Of a DNA stretch of 64,000 bases, positions 49,556-59,870 are shown one piece after another (within the stretch, counting starts at the first letter, position 1; each line of letters begins with the position of its first letter). The notes beneath the pieces are model-generated. The model had not been told where the DNA came from and did not search any database. It worked only from the letters and a program-made list of their open reading frames with translations. A program made the position numbers and the translations under genes. Source of the stretch: Pararhizobium gei (GTDB lineage: Bacteria > Pseudomonadota > Alphaproteobacteria > Rhizobiales > Rhizobiaceae); the NCBI RefSeq assembly GCF_029223885.1, contig NZ_CP119409.1, positions 3,558,501 to 3,622,500 of the forward strand, in the 5' to 3' direction.

Positions 49556-50809
49556 ATGATCGTCGTGACCTACAGGATCGAAACCCCCGGCAGTATCGAA
49601 GCAATGGCGGAAAAAATCGCCAGCGACCAGTCGACCGGCACCTTTGTGCCCGTTCCCGGCGAAACGCCGGAACTGAAAGCCCGTGTCGCCGCGCAAGTCC
49701 TGGCTCTTCGCCCGCTTCCCGAAACCAGAACGCCGAGCTGGCCCGAGGCGCCAGCCGGTCACGGTGCCATCCGCCGCGCCGACGTCGATATCGGCTTTCC
49801 GCTCGATGCCGTGGGCACCGACCTCGCCGCGCTGATGACGATTGCGGTCGGCGGCATCTTTTCGATCCGCGGCATAACCGGCCTGCGCGTCGTCGATCTG
49901 AAGCTGCCCCACGAATACAAGGCCGCCTATCCCGGCCCGCAGTTCGGCCTTCCAGGCAGTCGTCGGCTCACCGGCGTCCACGACCGTCCGATCATCGGCA
50001 CCATTGTCAAACCGGCGCTCGGCTTGCGTCCGCATGAAACAGCCGAACTTGTCGGCGAGCTGATCACGTCCGGTGTGGATTTCATCAAGGACGACGAGAA
50101 GCTGATGAGCCCCGTCTACTCGCCCTTGCGCGAGCGCGTCTCCGCCATCATGCCGAAGATCCTCAATCACGAACAGAAAACCGGCAAGAAGGTGATGTAT
50201 GCCTTTGGCATCTCGCACACCGATCCCGACGAGATGATGCGCAATCACGATCTGGTCCTTGAAGCCGGCGGCAATTGCGCGGTTGTCAATATCAATTCGA
50301 TCGGCATGGGTGCCATGTCGTTCCTTCGCAAACGCTCGGGGCTTGTCCTTCACGCCCATCGCAATGGTTGGGATGTCCTGACGCGCCACCCAGGCATCGG
50401 CTTTGATTTCAAGGTTTGGCAGCAATTCTGGCGCCTGCTCGGTGTGGATCAGTTTCAGATCAACGGCATCGGCGTCAAATACTGGGAGCCGGACGACAGC
50501 TTCGTCGAAAGCTTCAAGGCCGTCACCACGCCTCTGTTTGACCCATCCGACTGCGCCCTTCCCGTCGCTGGCTCTGGCCAGTGGGGCGGGCAGGCGCCGG
50601 AAACCTATCGCCGCACCGGCCGCACGACCGATCTGCTGTATCTCTGCGGCGGCGGCATTGTCAGCCATCCGGGCGGCCCTGCCGCCGGCGTGCGCGCAGT
50701 GCAGCAGGCGTGGGCCGCAGCCGTCGCCGATATCCCATTGAAAACCTACGCCAAAGATCATGGGGAACTCGCTGCCTCGATCGAAAAATTCGGTGGCAAG
50801 GGAGAATGA
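49556..50809 (+). CDS. RuBisCO-like protein, 3-oxo-isoapionate-4-phosphate decarboxylase or transcarboxylase/hydrolase (OiaX/OiaT type)
   Basis: A 417-residue form IV RuBisCO-like protein. It keeps the lysine of GTIVKPALGL (Lys152) and the metal motif DFIKDDE with Lys178, the residue carbamylated in RuBisCO, but has substitutions typical of non-CO2-fixing relatives. Carter and colleagues showed that RuBisCO-like proteins beside a DUF1537 kinase act in D-apiose catabolism, either as decarboxylase OiaX (giving L-erythrulose 1-phosphate) or transcarboxylase/hydrolase OiaT (giving 3-phosphoglycerate and glycolate). Which one applies cannot be told by eye; no tetrose-phosphate isomerase is in the window. 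The gene starts the first apiose unit, four bases before oiaK. Confidence 0.83.
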   Translation: MIVVTYRIETPGSIEAMAEKIASDQSTGTFVPVPGETPELKARVAAQVLALRPLPETRTPSWPEAPAGHGAIRRADVDIGFPLDAVGTDLAALMTIAVGGIFSIRGITGLRVVDLKLPHEYKAAYPGPQFGLPGSRRLTGVHDRPIIGTIVKPALGLRPHETAELVGELITSGVDFIKDDEKLMSPVYSPLRERVSAIMPKILNHEQKTGKKVMYAFGISHTDPDEMMRNHDLVLEAGGNCAVVNINSIGMGAMSFLRKRSGLVLHAHRNGWDVLTRHPGIGFDFKVWQQFWRLLGVDQFQINGIGVKYWEPDDSFVESFKAVTTPLFDPSDCALPVAGSGQWGGQAPETYRRTGRTTDLLYLCGGGIVSHPGGPAAGVRAVQQAWAAAVADIPLKTYAKDHGELAASIEKFGGKGE

Positions 50810-50813
50810 CCCG

Positions 50814-52154
50814 ATGAACGCCAGCAATCTCCTTCTTTCCTACTATGGCGACGATCTTACCGGCTCTACTGATGTCATGGAGGCGCTCTCCTCCAATGGC
50901 GTCGATACCGTACTTTTCATGAATGTTCCGGACGCCGCATTGCTCGACCGGTTCCGTCACTGCCGCGCTGTCGGACTGGCCGGCACCAGCCGCAGCGAAA
51001 CGCCGGAATGGATGGAGGAGAACCTGACCCCGGCCTTCCGGTGGCTAAAAAGTCTCAATGCCGCCATCTGCCACTACAAGGTCTGTTCGACTTTCGATTC
51101 CAGCCCGGCAATCGGCAATATAGGCAAGGCCGTGGAAATCGGCAGAAGGCTGTTCGGTCAGACCTATGTGCCGCTGCTCGTCGGCGCGCCGCAACTGAAG
51201 CGTTATACGGCCTTTGGCCACCTCTTCGCCGCCTATCAGGGAGACATCTACCGCATAGACCGCCACCCGGTCATGAGCCGTCATCCCGTGACACCGATGG
51301 CCGAGGCGGATCTTCGTCTGCATCTCGAAGCCCAAACTCCGCTTCCCATGCTCCTTGCCCATCTCTCCATGCTTTCGGCTGACGACGCAGACAGGCAACT
51401 GGACGCCCTCTGCGCCGCTGCGTCCGGCATGGTGCTTTTCGATGTGGACAGCCTTGAAAGCCAAATCCGTGCCGGCCATCAGCTTTGGCGGCTACGGCGT
51501 GAGGGCGGATGGTTCATCGCGGGATCATCCGGCGTCGAATATGCCTTTTTGACGGCCTGGGCCACTGCAGGCCTCACGGCGGCCCGGAAACCCTTTCCGC
51601 TGCCCGGCAAGGTCGATCGTATCGCAGTGGTCTCCGGCAGCGTTTCACCAACGACAGAGCGGCAGATCCGCCATGCCGTGGCGAACGGTTTTCATGGGAT
51701 CGACCTCGATCCCCTGAGGCTTCTCGGCGAAAGCGGCGACAAAGCTGTGGACGATGCGGTTGCTTCCGGTTTGAAACGTCTGAAGGCCGGGAACAGCGTC
51801 ATTCTCAACACCGCGCTCGGCCCGAAAGCCGATCGCGGTGGCGACATCGACAAGGTGCCGGGCAGCCGCCATCGCCTCGGGCGGATGCTGGGGACGATCC
51901 TGCGCCGGCTGGTCGAAGAGCAGGAATTGAAGCGCGCCGTCATTGCCGGCGGCGACACGTCAAGCCATGCATTGCGGGAACTGCACGTGGAAGCCCTGAC
52001 GACCCTCTTGCCTCTGCCGCAGACTCCAGGTTCGCCGCTGTGCACCGCCCATGGCGCATACACGCCAACCAACGGCCTGCAGATTGCTCTCAAGGGCGGA
52101 CAGGTTGGCTCGGACGGCTATTTCACCCAGATCCGCGACGGACGGCAGGAATAG
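50814..52154 (+). CDS. oiaK: 3-oxo-isoapionate kinase, DUF1537 four-carbon acid sugar kinase family
   Basis: A 446-residue kinase of the DUF1537 (OtnK-type) family. The N-terminal domain has YYGDDLTGSTDVMEAL (10-25) with the substrate-binding aspartates, and the C-terminal ATP-binding domain has VVSGSVSPTTERQI and AVIAGGDTSSHALREL. In apiose pathways this family phosphorylates 3-oxo-isoapionate at C4, supplying the RuBisCO-like protein encoded immediately before it. ATG 50814 is four bases past that gene, with GGGAG overlapping its end. The substrate is inferred from context; the DUF1537 family also acts on threonate, erythronate and others. Confidence 0.82.
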   Translation: MNASNLLLSYYGDDLTGSTDVMEALSSNGVDTVLFMNVPDAALLDRFRHCRAVGLAGTSRSETPEWMEENLTPAFRWLKSLNAAICHYKVCSTFDSSPAIGNIGKAVEIGRRLFGQTYVPLLVGAPQLKRYTAFGHLFAAYQGDIYRIDRHPVMSRHPVTPMAEADLRLHLEAQTPLPMLLAHLSMLSADDADRQLDALCAAASGMVLFDVDSLESQIRAGHQLWRLRREGGWFIAGSSGVEYAFLTAWATAGLTAARKPFPLPGKVDRIAVVSGSVSPTTERQIRHAVANGFHGIDLDPLRLLGESGDKAVDDAVASGLKRLKAGNSVILNTALGPKADRGGDIDKVPGSRHRLGRMLGTILRRLVEEQELKRAVIAGGDTSSHALRELHVEALTTLLPLPQTPGSPLCTAHGAYTPTNGLQIALKGGQVGSDGYFTQIRDGRQE

Positions 52155-52157
52155 GGT

Positions 52158-53165
52158 TTAGTCTGCTTCGCCCGGATGGCCGATCTTGGGGGCGGATTCC
52201 GCAACTGCCGTGGTGACCGGAGAGTCGAGGCGACGCTTATACCCTCTCATGCTTGAAATGAACTCGCGTAACAGTGCCCGGTCGAATTGGCCTTCGGATT
52301 TCATCATCATCTTGATGGTTTCCGCGGGTGAGAAGGCTTGCTTATACGGGCGCACGGATGTCATGGCGTCGTACACATCGCAGATCGACGCGATACGGAC
52401 AGCCAGGCTCAACTGATCGCCCTGCAGACCCTTGGGATAGCCTTTGCCATCCATGCGTTCATGGTGATGCAGGCAGATATCGAGGACCGTCTCCGGCATG
52501 TCGCCCTGCCGCAGGAGCTGCTCGTAACCCCGGACAGGATGCAACCGGATCATGCCCATTTCCTCACCCGTCAGCGGCCCCTTTTTCACCAGGACCTTGT
52601 CGGGAACCGCCATCTTGCCGATATCATGCAAGAGGCCCCCGATTCCAAGCATCCTGACCATGGACTCTTCAAGGTTCAGAAATCGTCCGAAATGCACCAT
52701 GAACGCACTAACGGCGATGGAATGCAGGAAGGTATATTCGTCTTTTTTCTTCAGGCGCGTAATGCCGATCAGCGCCGCCGGATTTTCCTGCACCGACCGC
52801 GTAACGTGATCGACAGCAACATCGGCATCCTGAAATGCTGCCGCGCCGCCGCCACGAGCCCCGGAAAACAGGTTGTCCAGAAGCGGCTTCGTCTGTTTGA
52901 GGGTCTCGATCGCCTGCCTGACTTCTTCATTTGTCAGCTTCGGGCCAGTCGCTGTTTTGGGAGGGACGTCCGCATTGTCGGTATCGGCGCCTTTCCGTGT
53001 ATCGATCACGAGACTGATGATACTGCTGGCTTTGACATGCGCTACATCTGTTGCACTTGTCAGCACGAATCCGCAAAGCTTCGCGGTGGCTTCCGGAATC
53101 TCGCCCTCAATATCCGCGATGAACATTCCGGTGCGGACCTGATGCCGCTTTATGCGCTTGAGCAT
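52158..53165 (-). CDS. HD-GYP domain c-di-GMP phosphodiesterase-like protein
   Basis: A 335-residue protein. Residues 1-110 form a variable N-terminal domain (DUF3391-like, starting MLKRIKRHQVRTGMFI), and residues about 140-310 are an HD-GYP domain with HD at 180-181 (GGLLHDIGKMAVPDK), HHHERMDGKGYPKG (233-246, GYP at 242-244) and the third metal region SICDVYDAMTSVRPYK. All catalytic motifs look intact, so cyclic-di-GMP hydrolysis is expected. It sits on the opposite strand between oiaK and apnO, its stop four bases from that of oiaK, and splits the apiose locus. A link to sugar use is not established. Confidence 0.92.
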   Translation of the reverse strand: MLKRIKRHQVRTGMFIADIEGEIPEATAKLCGFVLTSATDVAHVKASSIISLVIDTRKGADTDNADVPPKTATGPKLTNEEVRQAIETLKQTKPLLDNLFSGARGGGAAAFQDADVAVDHVTRSVQENPAALIGITRLKKKDEYTFLHSIAVSAFMVHFGRFLNLEESMVRMLGIGGLLHDIGKMAVPDKVLVKKGPLTGEEMGMIRLHPVRGYEQLLRQGDMPETVLDICLHHHERMDGKGYPKGLQGDQLSLAVRIASICDVYDAMTSVRPYKQAFSPAETIKMMMKSEGQFDRALLREFISSMRGYKRRLDSPVTTAVAESAPKIGHPGEAD

Positions 53166-53398
53166 GCCTGGATTTTCCGCTCGCCTTGCTGGGCGTCTCA
53201 AAGACGCAACGACATCCTCGATATTTCAGTTCGCTTTCCGATGGAGGAGAGCGGGACAGGTCGGCTGAGGTTAGACGATTCAGCACGGCGTCCTCTCTTT
53301 CAGATCTTTCTAAGGTAAACAGGTTTAACCGCCGTTAACAACGGCAGTTAGCATATCAGCAGCAAATAAAATATAAAGAGTATCTGATCTGCTGATTG

Positions 53399-53414
53399 AC
53401 TCATTATACCAGTT
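53399..53414. promoter_or_regulatory. Second copy of the apiose-locus operator
   Basis: ACTCATTATACCAGTT is identical over 16 bases to 49492-49507 and lies about 40 bases before apnO. The left half of the palindrome (TGATTGA) is less well kept than in copy one. It predicts control of the apnO-transporter-apdH-apnL unit by the same GntR regulator. Confidence 0.62.
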
Positions 53415-53454
53415 ACTCTAGAGGATGACGAAAGAAATCCGCAGGTGAGGAATC

Positions 53455-55304
<1,850 letters not shown>

Positions 55305-55379
55305 TCCTCCCAAAGGATGCGCGCACGGGGCAGATACTCTCTGCCTCGTGCGTTCTTGCCATGTGACGGAGTGACTGAC

Positions 55380-56024
55380 ATGCCGAACTTCCGGGCTGCC
55401 GCCGCGATCTCGCTTGCCCTTACGCTTGCCTTGCCCGGCTGCAAGATCATCAAAACGCCGACAGCGGAAGAGGCTGCGGCCGAAGCCAGCGGCGGGTTCG
55501 ACCCCGCCCGCCAGGTTGCCGACATCTGGGACGCCAAGGTTGTCCCCTTCCTCGACAAGCGCGCTGGAGCCTTTCAGGACGTGTCATCCCTCTCGGCCAG
55601 CGATCTCGACGCCGCAGCGGCGAAATACGGGCATAAGGAAAAGGACAGCACCGCGCCCTGGACCTTTGCCGCGAAGATCTCCGGCACGATCGTCAAGGCG
55701 GAAACGAAATCCCGCGCAGCATATCTCGACACGGATGTGGACGGCGACGGCAAGGCGGACGTTCGCATCCAGATTGGCCCGGTCATCAAGGGCACGGCGA
55801 TCCGCGACAGCCTCGATTTCGTCAATTTCAACGAATTCAAGAACCAGATCCAGTGGGCCGAATTTGGCAAGGCGTTCAACACGCACATCAATGGCGTGAC
55901 CCTGGAAAAACTACCGCGCGAGGGCCTTGAGGGCAAAAAGGTCGAGGCCCTTGGCGCCTATCCGCTGCCGTCCAAGGGACAGCCGGCCCTTCTGACGCCC
56001 GCCACCATCACGATCGGCGGCTGA
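55380..56024 (+). CDS. DUF2291 family lipoprotein
   Basis: A 214-residue protein with an N-terminal lipoprotein signal (LTLALPGCK, Cys21) and a beta-rich body (AAKISGTIVKAETKSRA, DVRIQIGPVIKGTAIRDSL, FNEFKNQIQWAEFGKAFN). DUF2291 proteins occur between the binding-protein and ATPase genes of sugar ABC operons such as this; their role is unknown, perhaps as a periplasmic accessory of the transporter. GGAG precedes ATG 55380. Its stop is one base before the ABC ATPase start. Confidence 0.85.
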   Translation: MPNFRAAAAISLALTLALPGCKIIKTPTAEEAAAEASGGFDPARQVADIWDAKVVPFLDKRAGAFQDVSSLSASDLDAAAAKYGHKEKDSTAPWTFAAKISGTIVKAETKSRAAYLDTDVDGDGKADVRIQIGPVIKGTAIRDSLDFVNFNEFKNQIQWAEFGKAFNTHINGVTLEKLPREGLEGKKVEALGAYPLPSKGQPALLTPATITIGG

Positions 56025-56025
56025 C

Positions 56026-57588
56026 ATGGCGACAAGCGTAACCCATGAAACGATCCTCAAGCTCGATGACGTCACAAAGGTTTATTCCGGTATCGTTGCC
56101 GTCAAGCATGCGAGCCTTGAACTGAAGCGCGGCGCCGTCAACGTGCTGGTCGGCGAAAATGGCGCCGGAAAATCGACATTGATGCGCATGATCGCCGGCG
56201 TTGAAAAGCCCTCGCTCGGCCGCATCCTGCTCGACGGGCAGGAAGTCGAGTTCAACTCGCCTGCCGACGCCCAGAAGCACGGCATCGGCATGGTTTTCCA
56301 GGAGCTGAACCTCTTCGGCAATCTTTCCGTCGCCGAAAACATCTTCGCGACCCGGGAAATCATGCGCGGCATCCGCGGCATCGACCACAAGGCGCAGATC
56401 GAAAGAGCCAATCATTTCCTGGACCGGCTCGACGCCGGCATCAGCGCCGAAACCATGGTCGAGGACCTGCCGATAGGCCAGCAACAGCTTGTCGAAATCG
56501 CCAAGGCAATATCGCTCGACACACGCATCCTCATCCTCGACGAACCGACCTCGGCACTTTCGGCGGCAGAGGTGGACATCCTTTTCAAGGTAATTGCCGA
56601 ACTGAAGGCGCAAGGCGTGGCGATTGTCTACATCTCCCACCGCCTCGAAGAGCTGATGCGGATCGGTGATTACATCACCGTTCTTCGCGATGGCCAGATC
56701 ACCGGCCAGGCCATGGTCAAGGACATCGACACCAAGTGGATCGTGCGTTCGATGATCGGCTCGGATGCGAAGGACTTTGCGAAATCGGTCGATCACAAGC
56801 TTGGAAAGGAGGCTTTCCGGGCCGAGGACATCTGCCTGCCGCGCAGGACCGGCGGACTTGCGGTCGACCATCTTTCGCTCAGCGTCAAGGCAGGCGAAGT
56901 GCTCGGCATCTATGGCCTGATGGGTGCCGGCCGCAGCGAATTCTTCGAATGCGTCATCGGCCAGCACGCCCATTCGACGGGTCGGATCTTCGTTGCCGGC
57001 GAGGAAATCCTCGCCAAGGACACCTCCACACGCATCAAGAAAGGTCTGGCGCTGATCCCGGAAGACAGGCAGCGCGAAGGGCTCGTACAGGTTCTGTCGA
57101 TCGCCGCGAACCTGACGCTGGCGAGCCTGGAAAAATTTACAAAATTCGGCTTTCACATCTCCGGCGAGCGCGAACGATCGGCGATCAAGGAATCGATTCG
57201 GGATCTTTCGATCAAGGCGCCGAACCCGGATTTCGATGTGACCTCCATGTCCGGGGGCAATCAACAGAAGGTGGTCATCGGCAAGGCGCTGATGACCAAC
57301 CCGAAGGTTCTCCTGATGGACGAGCCGAGCCGCGGCATCGATGTCGGCGCCAAGGCCGATGTGTTCCGCACCATGCGCCGCCTTGCCGGCGAAGGTCTCG
57401 CCATCCTGTTTTCGACATCCGACCTTGAAGAGGTCATGGCGCTGTCCGATCGCATCGCCGTGATGAGCAACGGCAGGATAACGACAATCCTCGACCGGGC
57501 GGATGCGACGGAGGAGTTAATCGTCAAGGCCGCGTCCGAGGGGCACAGGACGGCCAATACCCCATTGAAAGAGGAAATTGCACGATGA
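56026..57588 (+). CDS. Sugar ABC transporter ATP-binding protein (RbsA-like)
   Basis: A 520-residue protein with two ATPase domains. The first has Walker A GENGAGKST (43-51), LPIGQQQLVEIAKA as signature and ILILDEPTSALSA as Walker B; the second half has a degenerate Walker A (IYGLMGAGRSE), MSGGNQQKVVIGKAL and LLMDEPSRGIDVG, the usual asymmetry of carbohydrate uptake class 2 (CUT2) ATPases. It energises import through the neighbouring permease, and its stop overlaps the permease start (ATGA). Confidence 0.94.
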   Translation: MATSVTHETILKLDDVTKVYSGIVAVKHASLELKRGAVNVLVGENGAGKSTLMRMIAGVEKPSLGRILLDGQEVEFNSPADAQKHGIGMVFQELNLFGNLSVAENIFATREIMRGIRGIDHKAQIERANHFLDRLDAGISAETMVEDLPIGQQQLVEIAKAISLDTRILILDEPTSALSAAEVDILFKVIAELKAQGVAIVYISHRLEELMRIGDYITVLRDGQITGQAMVKDIDTKWIVRSMIGSDAKDFAKSVDHKLGKEAFRAEDICLPRRTGGLAVDHLSLSVKAGEVLGIYGLMGAGRSEFFECVIGQHAHSTGRIFVAGEEILAKDTSTRIKKGLALIPEDRQREGLVQVLSIAANLTLASLEKFTKFGFHISGERERSAIKESIRDLSIKAPNPDFDVTSMSGGNQQKVVIGKALMTNPKVLLMDEPSRGIDVGAKADVFRTMRRLAGEGLAILFSTSDLEEVMALSDRIAVMSNGRITTILDRADATEELIVKAASEGHRTANTPLKEEIAR

Positions 57589-58649
57589 CCACTGCAACCG
57601 CCACCGGGAAAGCGCCCGCAGCCGACAGCGGCTCGATCCTGCTGACGCTGATGAAGGCCAGAACCTTCATCGCGCTCTTTGCCGTCATCGCCTTCTTCTC
57701 GATCTTCGCGCCGAACTTCCTGTCGACGGCGAACATCATCCTGATGTCGAAACATGTGGCGCTCAACGCCTTTCTCGCGATGGGCATGACCTTCGTCATC
57801 ATCACCGGCGGCATCGACCTTTCGGTCGGCTCGATCGTCGGCCTCTGCGGCATGGTGGCCGGCAGCCTGATCCTGCACGGCATCGATCTGCAGATCGGCT
57901 ATACGATGTATTTTAACATCGTCGAGGTCTGCCTGATCACCCTTGCCGTCGGTATCCTCATCGGTGCCGTCAACGGGTTGCTGATCACCAGGCTCAACGT
58001 AGCGCCCTTCATCGCCACGCTCGGCACGCTCTACGTCGCGCGCGGCTTCGCGCTGCTGTCCTCCGACGGACAGACCTTCCCGAACCTGATAGGCAAGCCG
58101 GAGCTTGCAACCACCGGCTTTTCCTTCCTCGGGTCCGGCCGCATTATCGGCCTGCCCGTCTCCATCTGGATCCTCATCGTCGTTGCGCTTGCCGCAGCCT
58201 ATTTGGCGAAATACACACCGATCGGCCGGCAGATCTTTGCCGTTGGCGGCAACGAGCGCGCCGCCCGGATGTCCGGCATCCGCGTCAATCGCGTCAAGAT
58301 GTTCGTCTACATGTTCTCCGGCTTCTGCGCCGCCATCGTCGGCATCGTCATCTCGTCAGAACTGATGGCCTCGCACCCGATGACCGGCAACTCGTTCGAG
58401 CTGAACGCGATTGCCGCAGCCGTTCTCGGCGGCACCTCCATGTCCGGCGGCCGGGGCACGATCGGCGGCACCATCGTCGGCGCCTTCGTCATCGGCATCC
58501 TGTCTGACGGCCTGGTGATGATGGGGGTCTCGTCCTTCTGGCAGATGGTTATCAAGGGTATCGTCATCATCGTCGCCGTGGTGGTCGATCAGGCTCAGCG
58601 CCGGTTGCAGCAGCAGGTGGCATTGATACAGCTGGCGAAGAAGGGCTAA
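57585..58649 (+). CDS. Sugar ABC transporter permease (RbsC-like)
   Basis: A 354-residue inner-membrane permease of the CUT2/BPD_transp_2 family with about ten hydrophobic helices. Typical stretches are MTFVIITGGIDLSVGSIVGL, GAVNGLLITRLNVAPFIATLGTL split between helices, FAVGGNERAARMSGI and ELNAIAAAVLGGTSMSGGRGT, which contact the ATPase and line the pathway. It overlaps the ATPase gene by four bases. A C-rich/G-rich inverted repeat of 144 bases separates it from apdH. Confidence 0.93.
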   Translation: MTTATATGKAPAADSGSILLTLMKARTFIALFAVIAFFSIFAPNFLSTANIILMSKHVALNAFLAMGMTFVIITGGIDLSVGSIVGLCGMVAGSLILHGIDLQIGYTMYFNIVEVCLITLAVGILIGAVNGLLITRLNVAPFIATLGTLYVARGFALLSSDGQTFPNLIGKPELATTGFSFLGSGRIIGLPVSIWILIVVALAAAYLAKYTPIGRQIFAVGGNERAARMSGIRVNRVKMFVYMFSGFCAAIVGIVISSELMASHPMTGNSFELNAIAAAVLGGTSMSGGRGTIGGTIVGAFVIGILSDGLVMMGVSSFWQMVIKGIVIIVAVVVDQAQRRLQQQVALIQLAKKG

Positions 58650-58664
58650 GGTTTCAAGAAAACA

Positions 58665-58808
58665 CCTCCCCAACCCCTCCCCACAAGGGGCTAGGATGTG
58701 GCACCTCTGCAACCACACCAGTGCCTTCAGCGATTGAAGATATTGATGGGATAGCAGAGCGGCGCCACGAGTTAAGCCCCTCCCCCTTTTTGGGAGGGGT
58801 TGGGGAGG
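58665..58808 (+). repeat. Intergenic inverted repeat with C-rich/G-rich arms
   Basis: CCTCCCCAACCCCTCCC (58665-58681) is exactly complemented by GGGAGGGGTTGGGGAGG (58792-58808), 17-bp arms about 110 bases apart. The right arm also pairs locally with CCCCTCCC at 58777. Such CCTCCCCAACCCC elements recur between genes in rhizobial genomes and may stabilise or attenuate the operon mRNA. Confidence 0.75.
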
Positions 58809-58835
58809 GGTTCTGCCATTCAGAAGGAAACGCAT

Positions 58836-59870
58836 ATGTCTCATCTCAAGGGCGCCCTGATCGGCTGCGGCTTCTTCGCGGTCAACCAGATGCATGGCTG
58901 GAAGGACGTCAAGGGTGCTGATATCGTCGCCATCTGCGACCGTGATCCCGAGCGCCTGAGGATCGTTGGCGACCACTTCGGCATCGAGCGGCGCTACACC
59001 GATGCGGTGCAGATGTTCGCGGACGGCGGATTTGATTTCGTCGATATAGCCACCACCGTGAACAGCCACCGCGCACTGGTTGAAATGGCGGCCGCCCATA
59101 AAATTCCGGCGATCTGCCAGAAGCCGTTTGCCCCCACGCTTGCCGACGCAAAGGCCATGGTCGCCGCCTGCAACGCCGCCGGGATTCCCCTGATGATCCA
59201 CGAGAATTTCCGTTGGCAGACACCGATCCAGGCTGTTCGCCAGGCGCTCGAGTCAGACGCGATCGGCACGCCCTTCTGGGGCCGATTTTCCTTCCGGTCC
59301 GGCTACGACGTCTTTTCCGGCCAGCCGTATCTGGCGGAAGGCAAGCGTTTCATCATCGAGGACCTCGGCATCCACACGCTGGATATCGCCCGCTATATCC
59401 TCGGCGACGTCGTGTCGCTGAGCGCGCGCACGAAGCGCGTCAATCCTGCCATCAACGGTGAGGATGTCGCGACCATCCTGCTCGATCACGCCGATGGCGC
59501 GACCTCCATCGTCGATGTCAGCTATGCGACGAAGCTGGCGATCGAGCCTTTCCCGGAAACGCTGATCGAAATCGACGGGACCGAAGGCTCGCTGCGCCTG
59601 TCGCAGGGATACGAACTGCAACTCACCAACGCTGAAGGCACTGTCAACACCGATGTCGCGCCGGCGCTCCTGCCCTGGGCGTCTCGCCCCTGGCACAACA
59701 TCCAGGAGAGCGTCTATGCCATTCAGCAGCATTGGGCCGACAGCCTGATCGCATCCAGGGAAACCTCGACCTCCGGCGCGGACAATCTGAAGACATTTGC
59801 GCTCGTCGAGGCGGCCTATGAAAGTGCGGCGACGAAGGCGACGGTGGATATCGGAGCGCTTCTCGCATGA
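58836..59870 (+). CDS. apdH: D-apiose dehydrogenase, Gfo/Idh/MocA family
   Basis: A 344-residue NAD-dependent oxidoreductase of the Gfo/Idh/MocA family that should oxidise D-apiose to D-apionolactone. The Rossmann loop is ALIGCGFFAVNQMHGW (7-22); the EKP-like motif is ICQKPFAPT with Lys96 (here QKP); EDLGIHTLDIARY supplies Asp176 and His180 of the catalytic site. AAGGAA precedes ATG 58836; the longer frame from 58800 runs into the intergenic repeat. It overlaps apnL in ATGA. The identity as ApdH rests on family plus the complete apiose gene set. Confidence 0.82.
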   Translation: MSHLKGALIGCGFFAVNQMHGWKDVKGADIVAICDRDPERLRIVGDHFGIERRYTDAVQMFADGGFDFVDIATTVNSHRALVEMAAAHKIPAICQKPFAPTLADAKAMVAACNAAGIPLMIHENFRWQTPIQAVRQALESDAIGTPFWGRFSFRSGYDVFSGQPYLAEGKRFIIEDLGIHTLDIARYILGDVVSLSARTKRVNPAINGEDVATILLDHADGATSIVDVSYATKLAIEPFPETLIEIDGTEGSLRLSQGYELQLTNAEGTVNTDVAPALLPWASRPWHNIQESVYAIQQHWADSLIASRETSTSGADNLKTFALVEAAYESAATKATVDIGALLA

